Part shown: piece after piece, positions 35,787-44,515 of the stretch
How positions within the stretch are numbered: position 1 is the stretch's first letter
Layout of the letters: each line of letters starts with the position of its first letter
Assembly (NCBI GenBank): GCA_014872875.1
Contig: WKFI01000005.1
Coordinates: forward strand, 434,001 to 498,000
DNA length: 64,000 nucleotides
From: Paracoccaceae bacterium
Lineage (GTDB): Bacteria > Pseudomonadota > Alphaproteobacteria > Rhodobacterales > Rhodobacteraceae
Direction: 5' to 3'
Notes under the pieces: model-generated
Told to the model about the DNA's origin: nothing
What the model saw: the letters and a program-made list of their open reading frames with translations, nothing else
Databases searched by the model: none
Translations under genes and position numbers: made by a program

Positions 35787-37216
35787 TACCCGGCAAGGCT
35801 CGGCAGGTAGAGCACGATGGACGGGAAGGCCACCAGCAAAGCGATGGTGATGGCATCAGCGATGAAGAAGGGCATGACGCCTTTGAAGACATCCTGCACA
35901 CTCAGATCATCCCGCACCCCGGCCACCACGAAACAGTTCAGCCCGATCGGCGGCGTGATCAGGCAGAACTCGGCCATCTTCACCACCAATATCCCGAACC
36001 AGATCGCGCACATGGTGCCTGACATTCCAAAGGTGCTGTCGGCCGCCGAAACGGTTTCGCCGCCGTTCAACGCCATCACCGCCGGGTAGACGACCGGAAG
36101 TGTCAGCAACAGCATACCGATGGCGTCCATAAACATCCCCAGAACCGCATAGGCTAGCAGGATGCAGACCAGGATCAGCATGGGCGACATCTCAAGCGCG
36201 GTAATCCAGTCAGCGAACGCATCCGGCAGCTTGGCAAAACCCAGAAAGCGGACATAGATCAGAACGCCCCAGATGATCGTGAAGATCATCACTGTGAGCT
36301 TGGCGGTTTCCAACAGGGCCGCTTTCAACTCGGTCCAGCGCATGCCCCGCGCAAGCGCCATGACAAAGACGATGAACGCGCCGACGGCACCGCCTTCGGT
36401 GGGCGTGCCCCAGGCATCCCCGAACGGGTTGTAAACAAAGAAGATGATGATCACCACGACCGCCACGATGGGCAGCGCGGGCGGCAGGGATTCGAACCGC
36501 TCCCGCCAGGTGAAACCGGTGACCGGGGGACCCACGGTTTTAAGGCCCACGGCAATGCTGATGATCAGCACCGCATAAACGATGGCCGAGAACGCACCGG
36601 GGATGAAGCCTGCCAGCAGCAGCTTACCCACATCCTGCTCCACGATGATCGCATAGATAACAAGGATTGCCGAAGGCGGGATCAGCGAGGCCAGCGTGCC
36701 GCCCGCCGCCACGACGCCCGCGGCGAATTGCTTGTTGTAGCCGATCTTCAGCATCTCGGGGATGGCGATGCGGGCAAAAACGGCGGCCGTAGCCACAGAC
36801 GCGCCGGACACCGCCGCAAAACCGGCGGTGGCGAACACGGTGGAGACAGCCAACCCGCCCGGCACCCAGGCGATCCAGCGTTTGGCGGCTTCGAACAGCG
36901 CCGTTGTCAGTCGCGCATGATAGGCCATGTAGCCGATCAGGATGAACACCGGGATCAGGCTGAGCACTTGGGCCGAAACCTTGGAATGAGGCACCTGACC
37001 CGCGATCTGGAATGCCTTGCCCAGCGCGCCGTCCCAGATCTCGCGCCGTTCATTCCAATAGAAGAATTTCTCGGGCGCGTATTTCGCCTTGTCCCAGAAG
37101 ATCCAGATGAGGCCCACGAACCCTGCCAGACCGGCGGCGAAGGCCACCCGCATGCCCGCCAGAACCGCGACCAGCATGCCGCCCGTGACCCAAAGGCCGA
37201 TATCGATGGGTTCCAT
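35786..37216 (-). CDS. dctM: TRAP transporter large membrane subunit
   Basis: 476 residues, about 12-13 membrane helices; longer than the usual ~430. The extra length is near the N-terminus, where a hydrophilic segment with charged and aromatic residues (WDKAKYAPEKFFYWNERREI) follows the first helix. DctM carries the sodium-coupled transport path. The VVAAGGTLASLIPPSAILVIYA segment is the family signature. It starts one base inside the dctQ stop (TGATG). Confidence 0.93.
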   Translation of the reverse strand: MEPIDIGLWVTGGMLVAVLAGMRVAFAAGLAGFVGLIWIFWDKAKYAPEKFFYWNERREIWDGALGKAFQIAGQVPHSKVSAQVLSLIPVFILIGYMAYHARLTTALFEAAKRWIAWVPGGLAVSTVFATAGFAAVSGASVATAAVFARIAIPEMLKIGYNKQFAAGVVAAGGTLASLIPPSAILVIYAIIVEQDVGKLLLAGFIPGAFSAIVYAVLIISIAVGLKTVGPPVTGFTWRERFESLPPALPIVAVVVIIIFFVYNPFGDAWGTPTEGGAVGAFIVFVMALARGMRWTELKAALLETAKLTVMIFTIIWGVLIYVRFLGFAKLPDAFADWITALEMSPMLILVCILLAYAVLGMFMDAIGMLLLTLPVVYPAVMALNGGETVSAADSTFGMSGTMCAIWFGILVVKMAEFCLITPPIGLNCFVVAGVRDDLSVQDVFKGVMPFFIADAITIALLVAFPSIVLYLPSLAG

Positions 37217-37845
37217 CAGTCAGCCCCTTCCATCGATTCCGCCTCGATCCGGGCCTGTTCGGCTGCGGACAGGGTCAAAGGCACGGCAACCGGGTTTTCC
37301 AGCCCCAGTACCAATGCCCGCGCATAGCCCCAGGCCTGCAGGATCAGGCGCAAGGCCAAAACCGAAAAAGCAATTGGCACAACCAGCTTCGACGGCCAGA
37401 TCGGAATTCCGATGTCGATTGAACTGTCGCGGCTGCACAGGGGTCGCGCGCAATCGAAGGACCGATCGAAATGCGCCCACGCTCCCCAGGTCAGGAAAAT
37501 GATCAGCGCCAGCATCAAAAGGACCGAAACAAGTTCAAAGAACCACAGAGCCCGTCCCCTTAATGCACCCACCAGCATGTCCATGCGGATATGGGTGCCG
37601 TCACGTTGGACATAGGACACGCCCATGATCGCGATCAGCGGCATGGCAGCCTCGATGTAATCCACGTAGCCCGCCATCGGCGAGGCAAAAAACTTCCGCC
37701 CTGTCACCGAATAAACGGCGAGAAACATCAGCGAAAAGATCGCCAGCCCACTGAGCAATGCACAGAATTTTTCAATGGGAAGAAGCATGCGATCCAGTCG
37801 GCTGAGCAGACTGGAATCTTCGAGCACCGCGCCGGATCCGGCCAT
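37216..37845 (-). CDS. dctQ: TRAP transporter small membrane subunit
   Basis: 209 residues with four membrane helices, the normal DctQ plan. The conserved middle, YVQRDGTHIRMDMLVGAL, is typical. A hydrophilic loop between helices 3 and 4 contains Cys residues (DCARPLCSRDS) that could face the periplasm. ATG 37845 follows GAGGGG; a TTG at 37860 is in frame but less likely. Downstream of dctP by 132 bases and upstream of dctM by overlap. Confidence 0.9.
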   Translation of the reverse strand: MAGSGAVLEDSSLLSRLDRMLLPIEKFCALLSGLAIFSLMFLAVYSVTGRKFFASPMAGYVDYIEAAMPLIAIMGVSYVQRDGTHIRMDMLVGALRGRALWFFELVSVLLMLALIIFLTWGAWAHFDRSFDCARPLCSRDSSIDIGIPIWPSKLVVPIAFSVLALRLILQAWGYARALVLGLENPVAVPLTLSAAEQARIEAESMEGAD

Positions 37846-37913
37846 AGAGCAGCCCCTCAAGTCATGTTGGTTGGAGGCAGGACCAAAGCCCTGCCCCGAA
37901 AGGCTTCAGCACT

Positions 37914-37971
37914 CAGAGGATGACTGTCATCCACCCTCTGAAATGCAGTGACGTGGGTGCTTGCACCCACG
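37914..37971 (-). promoter_or_regulatory. Hairpins between dctP and dctQ
   Basis: Two stem-loops: CAGAGG/CCTCTG with an inner GGATGAC/GTCATCC pair (37914-37940), and CGTGGGTGC/GCACCCACG (37952-37971). They may reduce readthrough so that the binding protein is made in excess over the membrane subunits, a usual need of TRAP systems. Confidence 0.5.
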
Positions 37972-37977
37972 GTCTGC

Positions 37978-38994
37978 TCAGCTGCCGCTGCGGTGATCGT
38001 CCAGTGTCTTGACGACCAGATCATACAGTTCCTGACCCGGCAGGCCCTGGGCTTCCATGTCCTTGATCCAGGCATCCCGGATCGGATCAGCGGCCTTGGC
38101 GCGGAATTCCGCGATCACGGCCTCATCGATCTCGACCTTCTGAACGCCCTTTTCCTCGAGCACGCTGTCCCAGCGTTGCAACAGCTCGCCATAGTTGGTC
38201 AGGTAATGTGCCAGGGCCTCATCGACCGAGCTGTCGAGCGCTTCACGCTCTGCATCCGACAGGGCCTCGTAGGCATCGATATTCACCACCACCGGGCAAT
38301 TTACAGTGCCGGGATTCAGGTTCGCAGTCCACCAATCGGCCTGGTTGATGGTACCAAACGAAAGATGGGCATGCTGGGCAAAGGCAACCGTGTCCACAAC
38401 ACCGGATTCCATTGCCTGATAGGCTTCGGTTGCAGTCACCGAAGTCGGCACGCCACCCACCGCTTCGAACGCCTTGCCCAGACCACCGGTGGCGCGCACG
38501 CGCATTCCTTCGAATTCGGCCAGTTCATCGCGCGGATCGCCCGTGCCCACCAAATTGTATTGCGGCATCGGCGAGGTCATCAACAGCATAGCGTTCCACT
38601 GTTCCATTTCCTCAGCCGCGGCGGGATGGGCATAGACAGCTTTGGACACGGCCACTTCTTCTTCAAGATTGGCAACCCCCAGGAAGGGCAGTTCCAGCAC
38701 GGTAATCACCCGGTTCTTGTCACGGTGATAGCCAGCACAGAACTGGGCCATCTCGAACGCGCCGATGGAAATCCCGTCCAGATTTTCGCGGTTCTTGGAC
38801 AGGCCGCCATAGCTGACATTCATGGTGAATTCACCGCCGGTCTTTTCGCTGACCAGCTCGGCCAGCTTTTCGACATGTTCGGTGAAGGCGCGACGCTTGC
38901 CCCAAACCGACACATTCCATTCAGTGGCAGCGGCTTCCCCTACGAGGGCAAAACTGGCGGCAGCCGCAACGGCGCCGGTCAACATCTTGTTCAT
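37978..38994 (-). CDS. dctP: TRAP transporter periplasmic substrate-binding protein
   Basis: 338 residues. A Sec signal ends near AAAT (residue ~22), followed by the DctP fold beginning TEWNVSVWGKRRAF. The NLNPGTVNCPVVVNIDAYEAL region sits at the site that usually holds the substrate-contacting residues. The start is ATG 38994 with AAGGGAG upstream; longer frames reach into the AT-rich promoter region. Together with dctQ and dctM it forms a complete high-affinity, sodium-driven importer. The ligand is not apparent, but the neighbouring MttB, PrpD and flavoprotein genes hint at a methylated amine or acid. Confidence 0.92.
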   Translation of the reverse strand: MNKMLTGAVAAAASFALVGEAAATEWNVSVWGKRRAFTEHVEKLAELVSEKTGGEFTMNVSYGGLSKNRENLDGISIGAFEMAQFCAGYHRDKNRVITVLELPFLGVANLEEEVAVSKAVYAHPAAAEEMEQWNAMLLMTSPMPQYNLVGTGDPRDELAEFEGMRVRATGGLGKAFEAVGGVPTSVTATEAYQAMESGVVDTVAFAQHAHLSFGTINQADWWTANLNPGTVNCPVVVNIDAYEALSDAEREALDSSVDEALAHYLTNYGELLQRWDSVLEEKGVQKVEIDEAVIAEFRAKAADPIRDAWIKDMEAQGLPGQELYDLVVKTLDDHRSGS

Positions 38995-39547
38995 AAAAAA
39001 CTCCCTTGTCATGCGATCCTTCCCTGACCGCTTGGTAAAAAAGCTAGCGCGTGATTGCAGACCTGCCAAGTACGACTTCTGCATTGCCCCAAGACAACGC
39101 AACGGCAAGCGCCCCTTGTGGGCGCTACAACGAGCCATACTGCGGGCAGCATTCAGTGACAGATGTGATTCACCATTCGCCCGGCACGATGCTGCCACGC
39201 AGCAAAAATGCGTGCATTTCAAGCCCGGCGACACAATATGTCACACCGGATTTGCACTGCTATGCCATCCTGCCCACAGCAGACCGTCTGCAAACGTCCA
39301 TTCGGACCTTGCCAACGGTTGACACACAACCCCCTGTCAAATCATGAGATTTCTGTTCGACATATCCAAAATTTACAAAATTCGGAAAAACTTCGAAAAA
39401 CGTTGACAAGCAAATCGTTAAATAACGGGAAGTTATTCACTTATTTTCAACTCCGGTTATTATCTGCGGCAAGGGTGGAATTGATTGATTGCCCAAGTCC
39501 GGGCATTGATACGACCAAGCATATACTGTCAGAGGGAGGAGCCTTTT
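38995..39547. promoter_or_regulatory. Divergent promoter region between dctP and acs
   Basis: 553 bases without a convincing gene. The right third is markedly A+T-rich compared with its surroundings. It includes an inverted repeat AATAAC-GGGAA-GTTATT at 39421-39437, about 110 bases before acs, and TTGACA at 39403-39408. I found no well-spaced -10 for it. GGGAGGAG at 39534-39541 is the acs ribosome site. Confidence 0.5.
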
Positions 39548-41512
39548 ATGACAAGCGAAACGCAAACCGAGAACCCGGTTTTCCCGCCGTCGGATGAGGT
39601 TGTCGCACGCGCCCATGTGAATGCCGCGCAATATGAAGAGATGTATGCCGCGTCGATCAAGGATCCCGACGCCTTCTGGGCCGAACAAGGCAAGCGTGTG
39701 GACTGGATCAAACCGTTCACCAAGGTCAAAGACGTCAACTACAGCTTCGGCGATGTTGCCATCAAATGGTACGAAGACGGCGTTCTTAACGTTTCCGCCA
39801 ACTGCATCGACCGCCATCTGGAAACCCGCGGCGATCAGACCGCGATCATCTGGGAACCGGATGAGCCGACCGACGAAGCTCAGCACATTACCTACAAACA
39901 ACTGCACAACCGTGTGTGCCGGATGGCCAACATCCTGGAATCCATGGGTGTGCGCAAAGGCGACCGGGTTATCATCTACCTCCCCATGATCCCGGAAGCC
40001 GCCTATGCAATGCTGGCCTGTGCCCGCATCGGCGCCATTCATTCGATCGTCTTCGCCGGCTTCTCGCCTGACGCGCTGGCGGCCCGTGTGAATGGGTGTG
40101 ACGCCAAGGTTGTCATCACCGCAGACGAAGCCCCGCGTGGCGGACGCAAGACACCGCTGAAATCCAACGCTGACGCCGCGCTGCTGCACTGCAATGACAG
40201 TGTGAAATGCCTGGTCGTCAAGCGCACCGGCGGTCAGACCACCTGGATCGACGGTCGCGATTACGACTACAACGAGATGGCGCTGGAGGCAGATGATTAC
40301 TGCAAACCGGCCGAGATGAATGCCGAAGACCCGCTGTTCATCCTCTACACTTCCGGTTCCACCGGCCAGCCCAAGGGCGTGGTTCACACCACCGGCGGCT
40401 ATCTGGTCTATGCCTCGATGACGCAGGAAATCACCTTCGATTACCACGAAGGCGACATCTACTGGTGTACCGCTGACGTGGGTTGGGTCACCGGCCACAG
40501 CTATATCGTATACGGCCCGCTGGCCAATGGTGCCACCACCGTGATGTTCGAAGGCGTGCCCACCTACCCCGACGCCTCGCGTTTCTGGGAAGTCTGCGAA
40601 AAGCACAAGGTGAACCAGTTCTACACCGCCCCCACCGCGATCCGCGCGCTGATGGGTCAGGGCAACGAGTTCGTCGAGAAATGCGACCTCAGCGACCTGC
40701 GCACCTTGGGCACCGTGGGCGAACCGATCAACCCCGAAGCCTGGAACTGGTACAACGAGGTCGTCGGCAAGGGCAAATGCCCGATCGTTGACACCTGGTG
40801 GCAGACCGAAACCGGCGGTCACCTGATGACCCCCCTGCCCGGTGCCCACGCGATGAAGCCCGGTTCGGCCATGAAGCCCTTCTTCGGCATCGAGCCCGTG
40901 GTTCTGGACCCCCAGTCGGGGGAAGAGATCAGTGGCAATGACGTTGAAGGCGTGCTCTGCATCCGCGACAGCTGGCCCGGCCAGATGCGCACCGTCTGGG
41001 GTGATCACGAACGCTTCCAGAAGACCTATTTCGCGGATTACAAAGGCTATTACTTCACCGGTGACGGCTGTAAGCGCGACGCAGACGGCGACTACTGGAT
41101 CACCGGCCGCGTGGACGACGTGATCAACGTCTCGGGCCACCGCATGGGTACTGCCGAGGTCGAAAGCGCGCTGGTTGCCCACGCCGCTGTGGCCGAGGCC
41201 GCCGTGGTGGGTTACCCGCATGAAATCAAGGGCCAGGGCATCTACTGCTATGTCACCCTGATGAACGACCGCGAGCCTTCGGACGAGCTGTTGAAAGAGC
41301 TGCGCACCTGGGTCCGCACCGAGATTGGCCCGATTGCCAGCCCGGATGTGATCCAATGGTCCCCCGGTCTGCCGAAGACCCGTTCCGGCAAGATCATGCG
41401 CCGCATCCTGCGCAAGATCGCCGAAAACGACTTTGGTTCTCTGGGCGACACCTCGACGCTGGCCGATCCGTCGGTCGTCGATGACCTGATCGCAAATCGC
41501 GCCAACAAGTAA
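39548..41512 (+). CDS. acs: Acetyl-CoA synthetase (AMP-forming)
   Basis: 654 residues, full length. The ATP-binding loop [11 protein letters not shown], the [10 protein letters not shown] motif and the C-terminal [11 protein letters not shown] are all intact; the Lys in the last motif is the site acetylated in enzymes controlled by Pat-type acetyltransferases and CobB deacetylase. It makes acetyl-CoA from acetate, ATP and CoA, releasing AMP and pyrophosphate. A strong GGGAGGAG ribosome site precedes the ATG. adk follows after 11 bases and the acetate symporter genes after that, forming an acetate-use cluster. Confidence 0.97.
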   Translation: MTSETQTENPVFPPSDEVVARAHVNAAQYEEMYAASIKDPDAFWAEQGKRVDWIKPFTKVKDVNYSFGDVAIKWYEDGVLNVSANCIDRHLETRGDQTAIIWEPDEPTDEAQHITYKQLHNRVCRMANILESMGVRKGDRVIIYLPMIPEAAYAMLACARIGAIHSIVFAGFSPDALAARVNGCDAKVVITADEAPRGGRKTPLKSNADAALLHCNDSVKCLVVKRTGGQTTWIDGRDYDYNEMALEADDYCKPAEMNAEDPLFILYTSGSTGQPKGVVHTTGGYLVYASMTQEITFDYHEGDIYWCTADVGWVTGHSYIVYGPLANGATTVMFEGVPTYPDASRFWEVCEKHKVNQFYTAPTAIRALMGQGNEFVEKCDLSDLRTLGTVGEPINPEAWNWYNEVVGKGKCPIVDTWWQTETGGHLMTPLPGAHAMKPGSAMKPFFGIEPVVLDPQSGEEISGNDVEGVLCIRDSWPGQMRTVWGDHERFQKTYFADYKGYYFTGDGCKRDADGDYWITGRVDDVINVSGHRMGTAEVESALVAHAAVAEAAVVGYPHEIKGQGIYCYVTLMNDREPSDELLKELRTWVRTEIGPIASPDVIQWSPGLPKTRSGKIMRRILRKIAENDFGSLGDTSTLADPSVVDDLIANRANK

Positions 41513-41523
41513 GGGCTGAGCAT

Positions 41524-42138
41524 ATGACGACCGAAACCCTCACCCGCACTGCCAACGTGATCCTTCTCGGCCCCCCGGGCGTCGGCAAGGGCACTCAGGC
41601 GCAGATCCTGGTGGAAAAGCTGGGCATGGTGCAGCTGTCCACCGGCGACATGCTGCGTGAAGCCAAGGCCAGCGGATCCGAAATGGGCAAACGCGTGGCC
41701 GAAGTGATGGCCCGTGGCGACCTGGTTACCGATGAAATCGTGATCGGCCTGATCGAAGAAAAGCTGACCGGCTCTGACGCTGCAGGCTTCATCTTTGACG
41801 GCTTCCCCCGCACCCTGGCCCAAGCCGATGCGCTGGAAGCGCTGTTGGAAAAAACCGGTCAGTCGCTGGACGCGGTGATCGAACTGCAGGTCAATGACGA
41901 AATACTGGTGGATCGCATCGTCGGACGCGCCGAACAGGCCAAGGCCGCAGGCCAGCCCGTCCGCGCGGATGACAACGCCGAAAGCCTCAAGATCCGGTTG
42001 ATGGAGTACTACAAGAAGACGTCTCCGCTGATCGGTTACTACCACGCCAAGGGCACACTCAAGTCAGTGAATGGCATGGGTCAGATCGATGAGATCGCCC
42101 AAGGCCTTGCGACCATTGTCGAGGGGGCAATGGGATAA
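41524..42138 (+). CDS. adk: Adenylate kinase, short-LID type
   Basis: 204 residues. P-loop [11 protein letters not shown], then the AMP-binding STGDMLREA and [10 protein letters not shown] motifs. The LID region is short ([17 protein letters not shown]) and has no zinc-binding cysteines. Adenylate kinase turns AMP plus ATP into two ADP. Its place right behind acs, an AMP-producing enzyme, suggests local recycling. Many alphaproteobacteria have another adk in the ribosomal-protein operon; this copy is probably the second one, but I cannot check that here. Confidence 0.92.
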   Translation: MTTETLTRTANVILLGPPGVGKGTQAQILVEKLGMVQLSTGDMLREAKASGSEMGKRVAEVMARGDLVTDEIVIGLIEEKLTGSDAAGFIFDGFPRTLAQADALEALLEKTGQSLDAVIELQVNDEILVDRIVGRAEQAKAAGQPVRADDNAESLKIRLMEYYKKTSPLIGYYHAKGTLKSVNGMGQIDEIAQGLATIVEGAMG

Positions 42139-42335
42139 GCAAGAAAGGACGGAGGCTGGCCTAGGTCGCCCTCCACCCCCTTGAAAACTGAACCGGACCA
42201 ACCGCCCTGAACCTGCTTCGGGACGGGCCGGAGAAGTCATGTCTGTGACCGGATATACCGGCGCAGGCAAACAGAGAGGGTTTGTCTGGACGCATCAGCA
42301 ACCAGCAGGCTCAGGAGGAAGAAGGAGGACCGCAT

Positions 42336-42617
42336 ATGGCGGATCGTACCACCAACACCGCGCAGACTGCCGAAAGCGACAAGGGCTATTGGCAGGCCAA
42401 CGTGCGGATCATTCTGGTCAGCCTGGTGATCTGGGCTGTCGTTTCATTCGGGTTCGGCATTCTGCTGCGTCCGATGCTGTCGGGAATCTCGGTCGGCGGC
42501 ACCGATCTTGGCTTCTGGTTCGCCCAGCAAGGCTCGATCCTGGTGTTCCTGGCGCTGATCTTTTTCTACGCGTTCCGCATGAACAAGCTCGACAAAGAAT
42601 TTGGCGTTGAGGAATAA
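42336..42617 (+). CDS. DUF4212 small subunit of a sodium:solute symporter
   Basis: 93 residues with two membrane helices (~22-44 and ~58-78), the TIGR03647/DUF4212 plan, including the YWQANVRIILVSLVIW start of the first helix. It always precedes a large SSS-family symporter, as here. A strong GAAGGAGGA ribosome site lies before ATG 42336. The 197 bases after adk contain no gene and may hold a promoter, but I did not find a confident one. Confidence 0.92.
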   Translation: MADRTTNTAQTAESDKGYWQANVRIILVSLVIWAVVSFGFGILLRPMLSGISVGGTDLGFWFAQQGSILVFLALIFFYAFRMNKLDKEFGVEE

Positions 42618-42622
42618 GTCAG

Positions 42623-44410
42623 ATGGATCAGTTTACCATTAACCTGCTGTTTGTGGGCGCATCCTTCGCGCTTTACATCGGCATCGCGATCTGGGCCCGT
42701 GCGGGTTCCACATCTGAATTCTACGCCGCCGGTCGCGGCGTTCACCCGGTCACCAACGGTATGGCGACAGCAGCTGACTGGATGTCGGCGGCTTCGTTCA
42801 TCTCGATGGCGGGCCTGATTGCCTTTACCGGTTACGACAACTCGTCCTTCCTGATGGGCTGGACTGGTGGTTATGTGCTTCTGGCTCTGCTGCTGGCCCC
42901 GTACCTGCGGAAATTCGGCAAGTTCACCGTGTCCGAGTTCATCGGCGACCGCTTCTATAGCCAGACTGCCCGCATCGTGGCGGTTATCTGTCTGATCGTG
43001 GCCTCCACAACTTACGTGATCGGTCAGATGACCGGCGTTGGCGTGGCCTTTGGCCGCTTCCTGGAAGTGTCCAACACCGCTGGCCTGCTGATCGGTGCCT
43101 GTGTGGTGTTCGCCTACGCCGTGTTCGGCGGCATGAAGGGTGTGACCTACACCCAGGTTGCTCAGTACTGTGTTCTGATTACGGCCTACACCATTCCGGC
43201 GATCTTCATTTCGCTGCAGCTGACCGGCACCCCCGTCCCGGCGCTGGGTCTGTTTGGTGATCACGCTGCCTCCGGTGAGCCGCTTCTGGCCAAGCTGGAC
43301 GCCATCGTGACCGAACTGGGCTTCAAGGAATACACGCTGCACCATGCAGACACGTTCAACATGGTTCTGTTCACCCTGTCGCTGATGATCGGTACTGCGG
43401 GCCTGCCCCACGTCATCATGCGCTTCTTCACCGTGCCGCGCGTTGCTGACGCTCGCTGGTCGGCTGGCTGGACCCTGGTGTTCATCGCCCTGCTGTACCT
43501 GACCGCTCCGGCTGTGGGTGCCATGGCACGCCTGAACATCACCGAAATGATGTGGCCGAACGGTGGCATCGAAGGTGGCGCCGTGACCGTGCAGCAGATC
43601 GAAGAAGATCCGAAGTACGACTGGATGGCGACTTGGCAGAAAACCGGCCTGCTGGCTTGGGAAGACAAGAACGGCGACGGTGCGATCCAGTACTACAACG
43701 ACAAGAACGAAGATCTGCAGGCCATCGCAGCTGAAAAAGGCTGGGAAGGCAACGAGCTGACCAAGTTCAACCGTGACATTCTGGTTCTGGCCAACCCCGA
43801 GATTGCCAACCTGCCGGGTTGGGTGATCGGTCTGGTCGCGGCCGGTGGTCTGGCGGCGGCGCTGTCAACTGCTGCCGGTCTGCTGTTGGCGATCTCGTCT
43901 GCTGTGTCCCACGACCTGATCAAGGGTTCGATCAACCCGAGCATCAGCGAAAAGGGTGAGCTTCTGTCGGCGCGGATCGCGATGGCGGTGGCGATCATGG
44001 TCGCAACCTATCTGGGTCTGAACCCACCGGGCTTTGCTGCCCAAACGGTGGCACTGGCCTTTGGTCTCGCGGCGGCCTCGATCTTCCCGGCGCTGATGAT
44101 GGGGATCTTCTCGACCAAGATTAACAACACCGGTGCCGTGGCAGGTATGCTGGCCGGTCTGCTGGTGACCCTGATCTACATCTTCCTGCACAAGGGCTGG
44201 TTCTTCATCCCGGGCACCAACTCCTTCTCGGATGCCGATCCGCTGCTGGGTACGGTCAAATCGACCTCCTTCGGTGCAATCGGTGCCGCGGTCAATTTCG
44301 CCGTCGCCTATGTGGTGGCCGGCATGACCAAGGAAACTCCGCAGGAGATCAAGGACCTGGTGGAAAGCGTTCGCATCCCGCGTGGTGCCGGTGCTGCTCA
44401 GGACCACTAA
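42623..44410 (+). CDS. actP: Cation/acetate symporter (SSS family)
   Basis: 595 residues with about 13-14 membrane helices. AAGRGVHPVTNGMATAADWMSAASF is the SSS signature near the N-terminus. A hydrophilic loop (~320-385) is rich in Asp, Lys and Tyr and includes DKNGDGAIQYYNDKNED, an EF-hand-like string. The family with DUF4212 partners transports acetate or related carboxylates with sodium. It starts five bases after the small subunit stop. Two strong terminators follow the gene. Confidence 0.92.
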   Translation: MDQFTINLLFVGASFALYIGIAIWARAGSTSEFYAAGRGVHPVTNGMATAADWMSAASFISMAGLIAFTGYDNSSFLMGWTGGYVLLALLLAPYLRKFGKFTVSEFIGDRFYSQTARIVAVICLIVASTTYVIGQMTGVGVAFGRFLEVSNTAGLLIGACVVFAYAVFGGMKGVTYTQVAQYCVLITAYTIPAIFISLQLTGTPVPALGLFGDHAASGEPLLAKLDAIVTELGFKEYTLHHADTFNMVLFTLSLMIGTAGLPHVIMRFFTVPRVADARWSAGWTLVFIALLYLTAPAVGAMARLNITEMMWPNGGIEGGAVTVQQIEEDPKYDWMATWQKTGLLAWEDKNGDGAIQYYNDKNEDLQAIAAEKGWEGNELTKFNRDILVLANPEIANLPGWVIGLVAAGGLAAALSTAAGLLLAISSAVSHDLIKGSINPSISEKGELLSARIAMAVAIMVATYLGLNPPGFAAQTVALAFGLAAASIFPALMMGIFSTKINNTGAVAGMLAGLLVTLIYIFLHKGWFFIPGTNSFSDADPLLGTVKSTSFGAIGAAVNFAVAYVVAGMTKETPQEIKDLVESVRIPRGAGAAQDH

Positions 44411-44421
44411 GATCAAGAAGA

Positions 44422-44445
44422 CGGGCCGTCCCCTGCGACGGCCCG
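44422..44445 (+). terminator. First terminator hairpin after the symporter
   Basis: CGGGCCGTC/GACGGCCCG, a perfect 9-bp stem with a 6-base loop, followed by CCCTCTTTATTT. It begins 12 bases after the stop. Confidence 0.8.
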
Positions 44446-44460
44446 CCCTCTTTATTTCCG

Positions 44461-44494
44461 GTCCCGTCCAGCGCTATCTGGACGGGACTTTTTT
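44461..44494 (+). terminator. Second, strong terminator after the symporter
   Basis: GTCCCGTCCAG/CTGGACGGGAC, a perfect 11-bp stem with a 6-base loop and six T residues. It ends only 21 bases before the next gene's ATG, so the downstream gene needs readthrough or a promoter within this spacer. Confidence 0.9.
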
Positions 44495-44515
44495 GTTATA
44501 AAACAGGCTTCTCAG

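Noticed and set aside
42690-43800. Second symporter or broken gene in the actP region
   Set aside because: The frame is continuous through 595 codons with one set of helices; the hydrophilic Asp/Lys/Tyr loop is an internal loop and not a junction.
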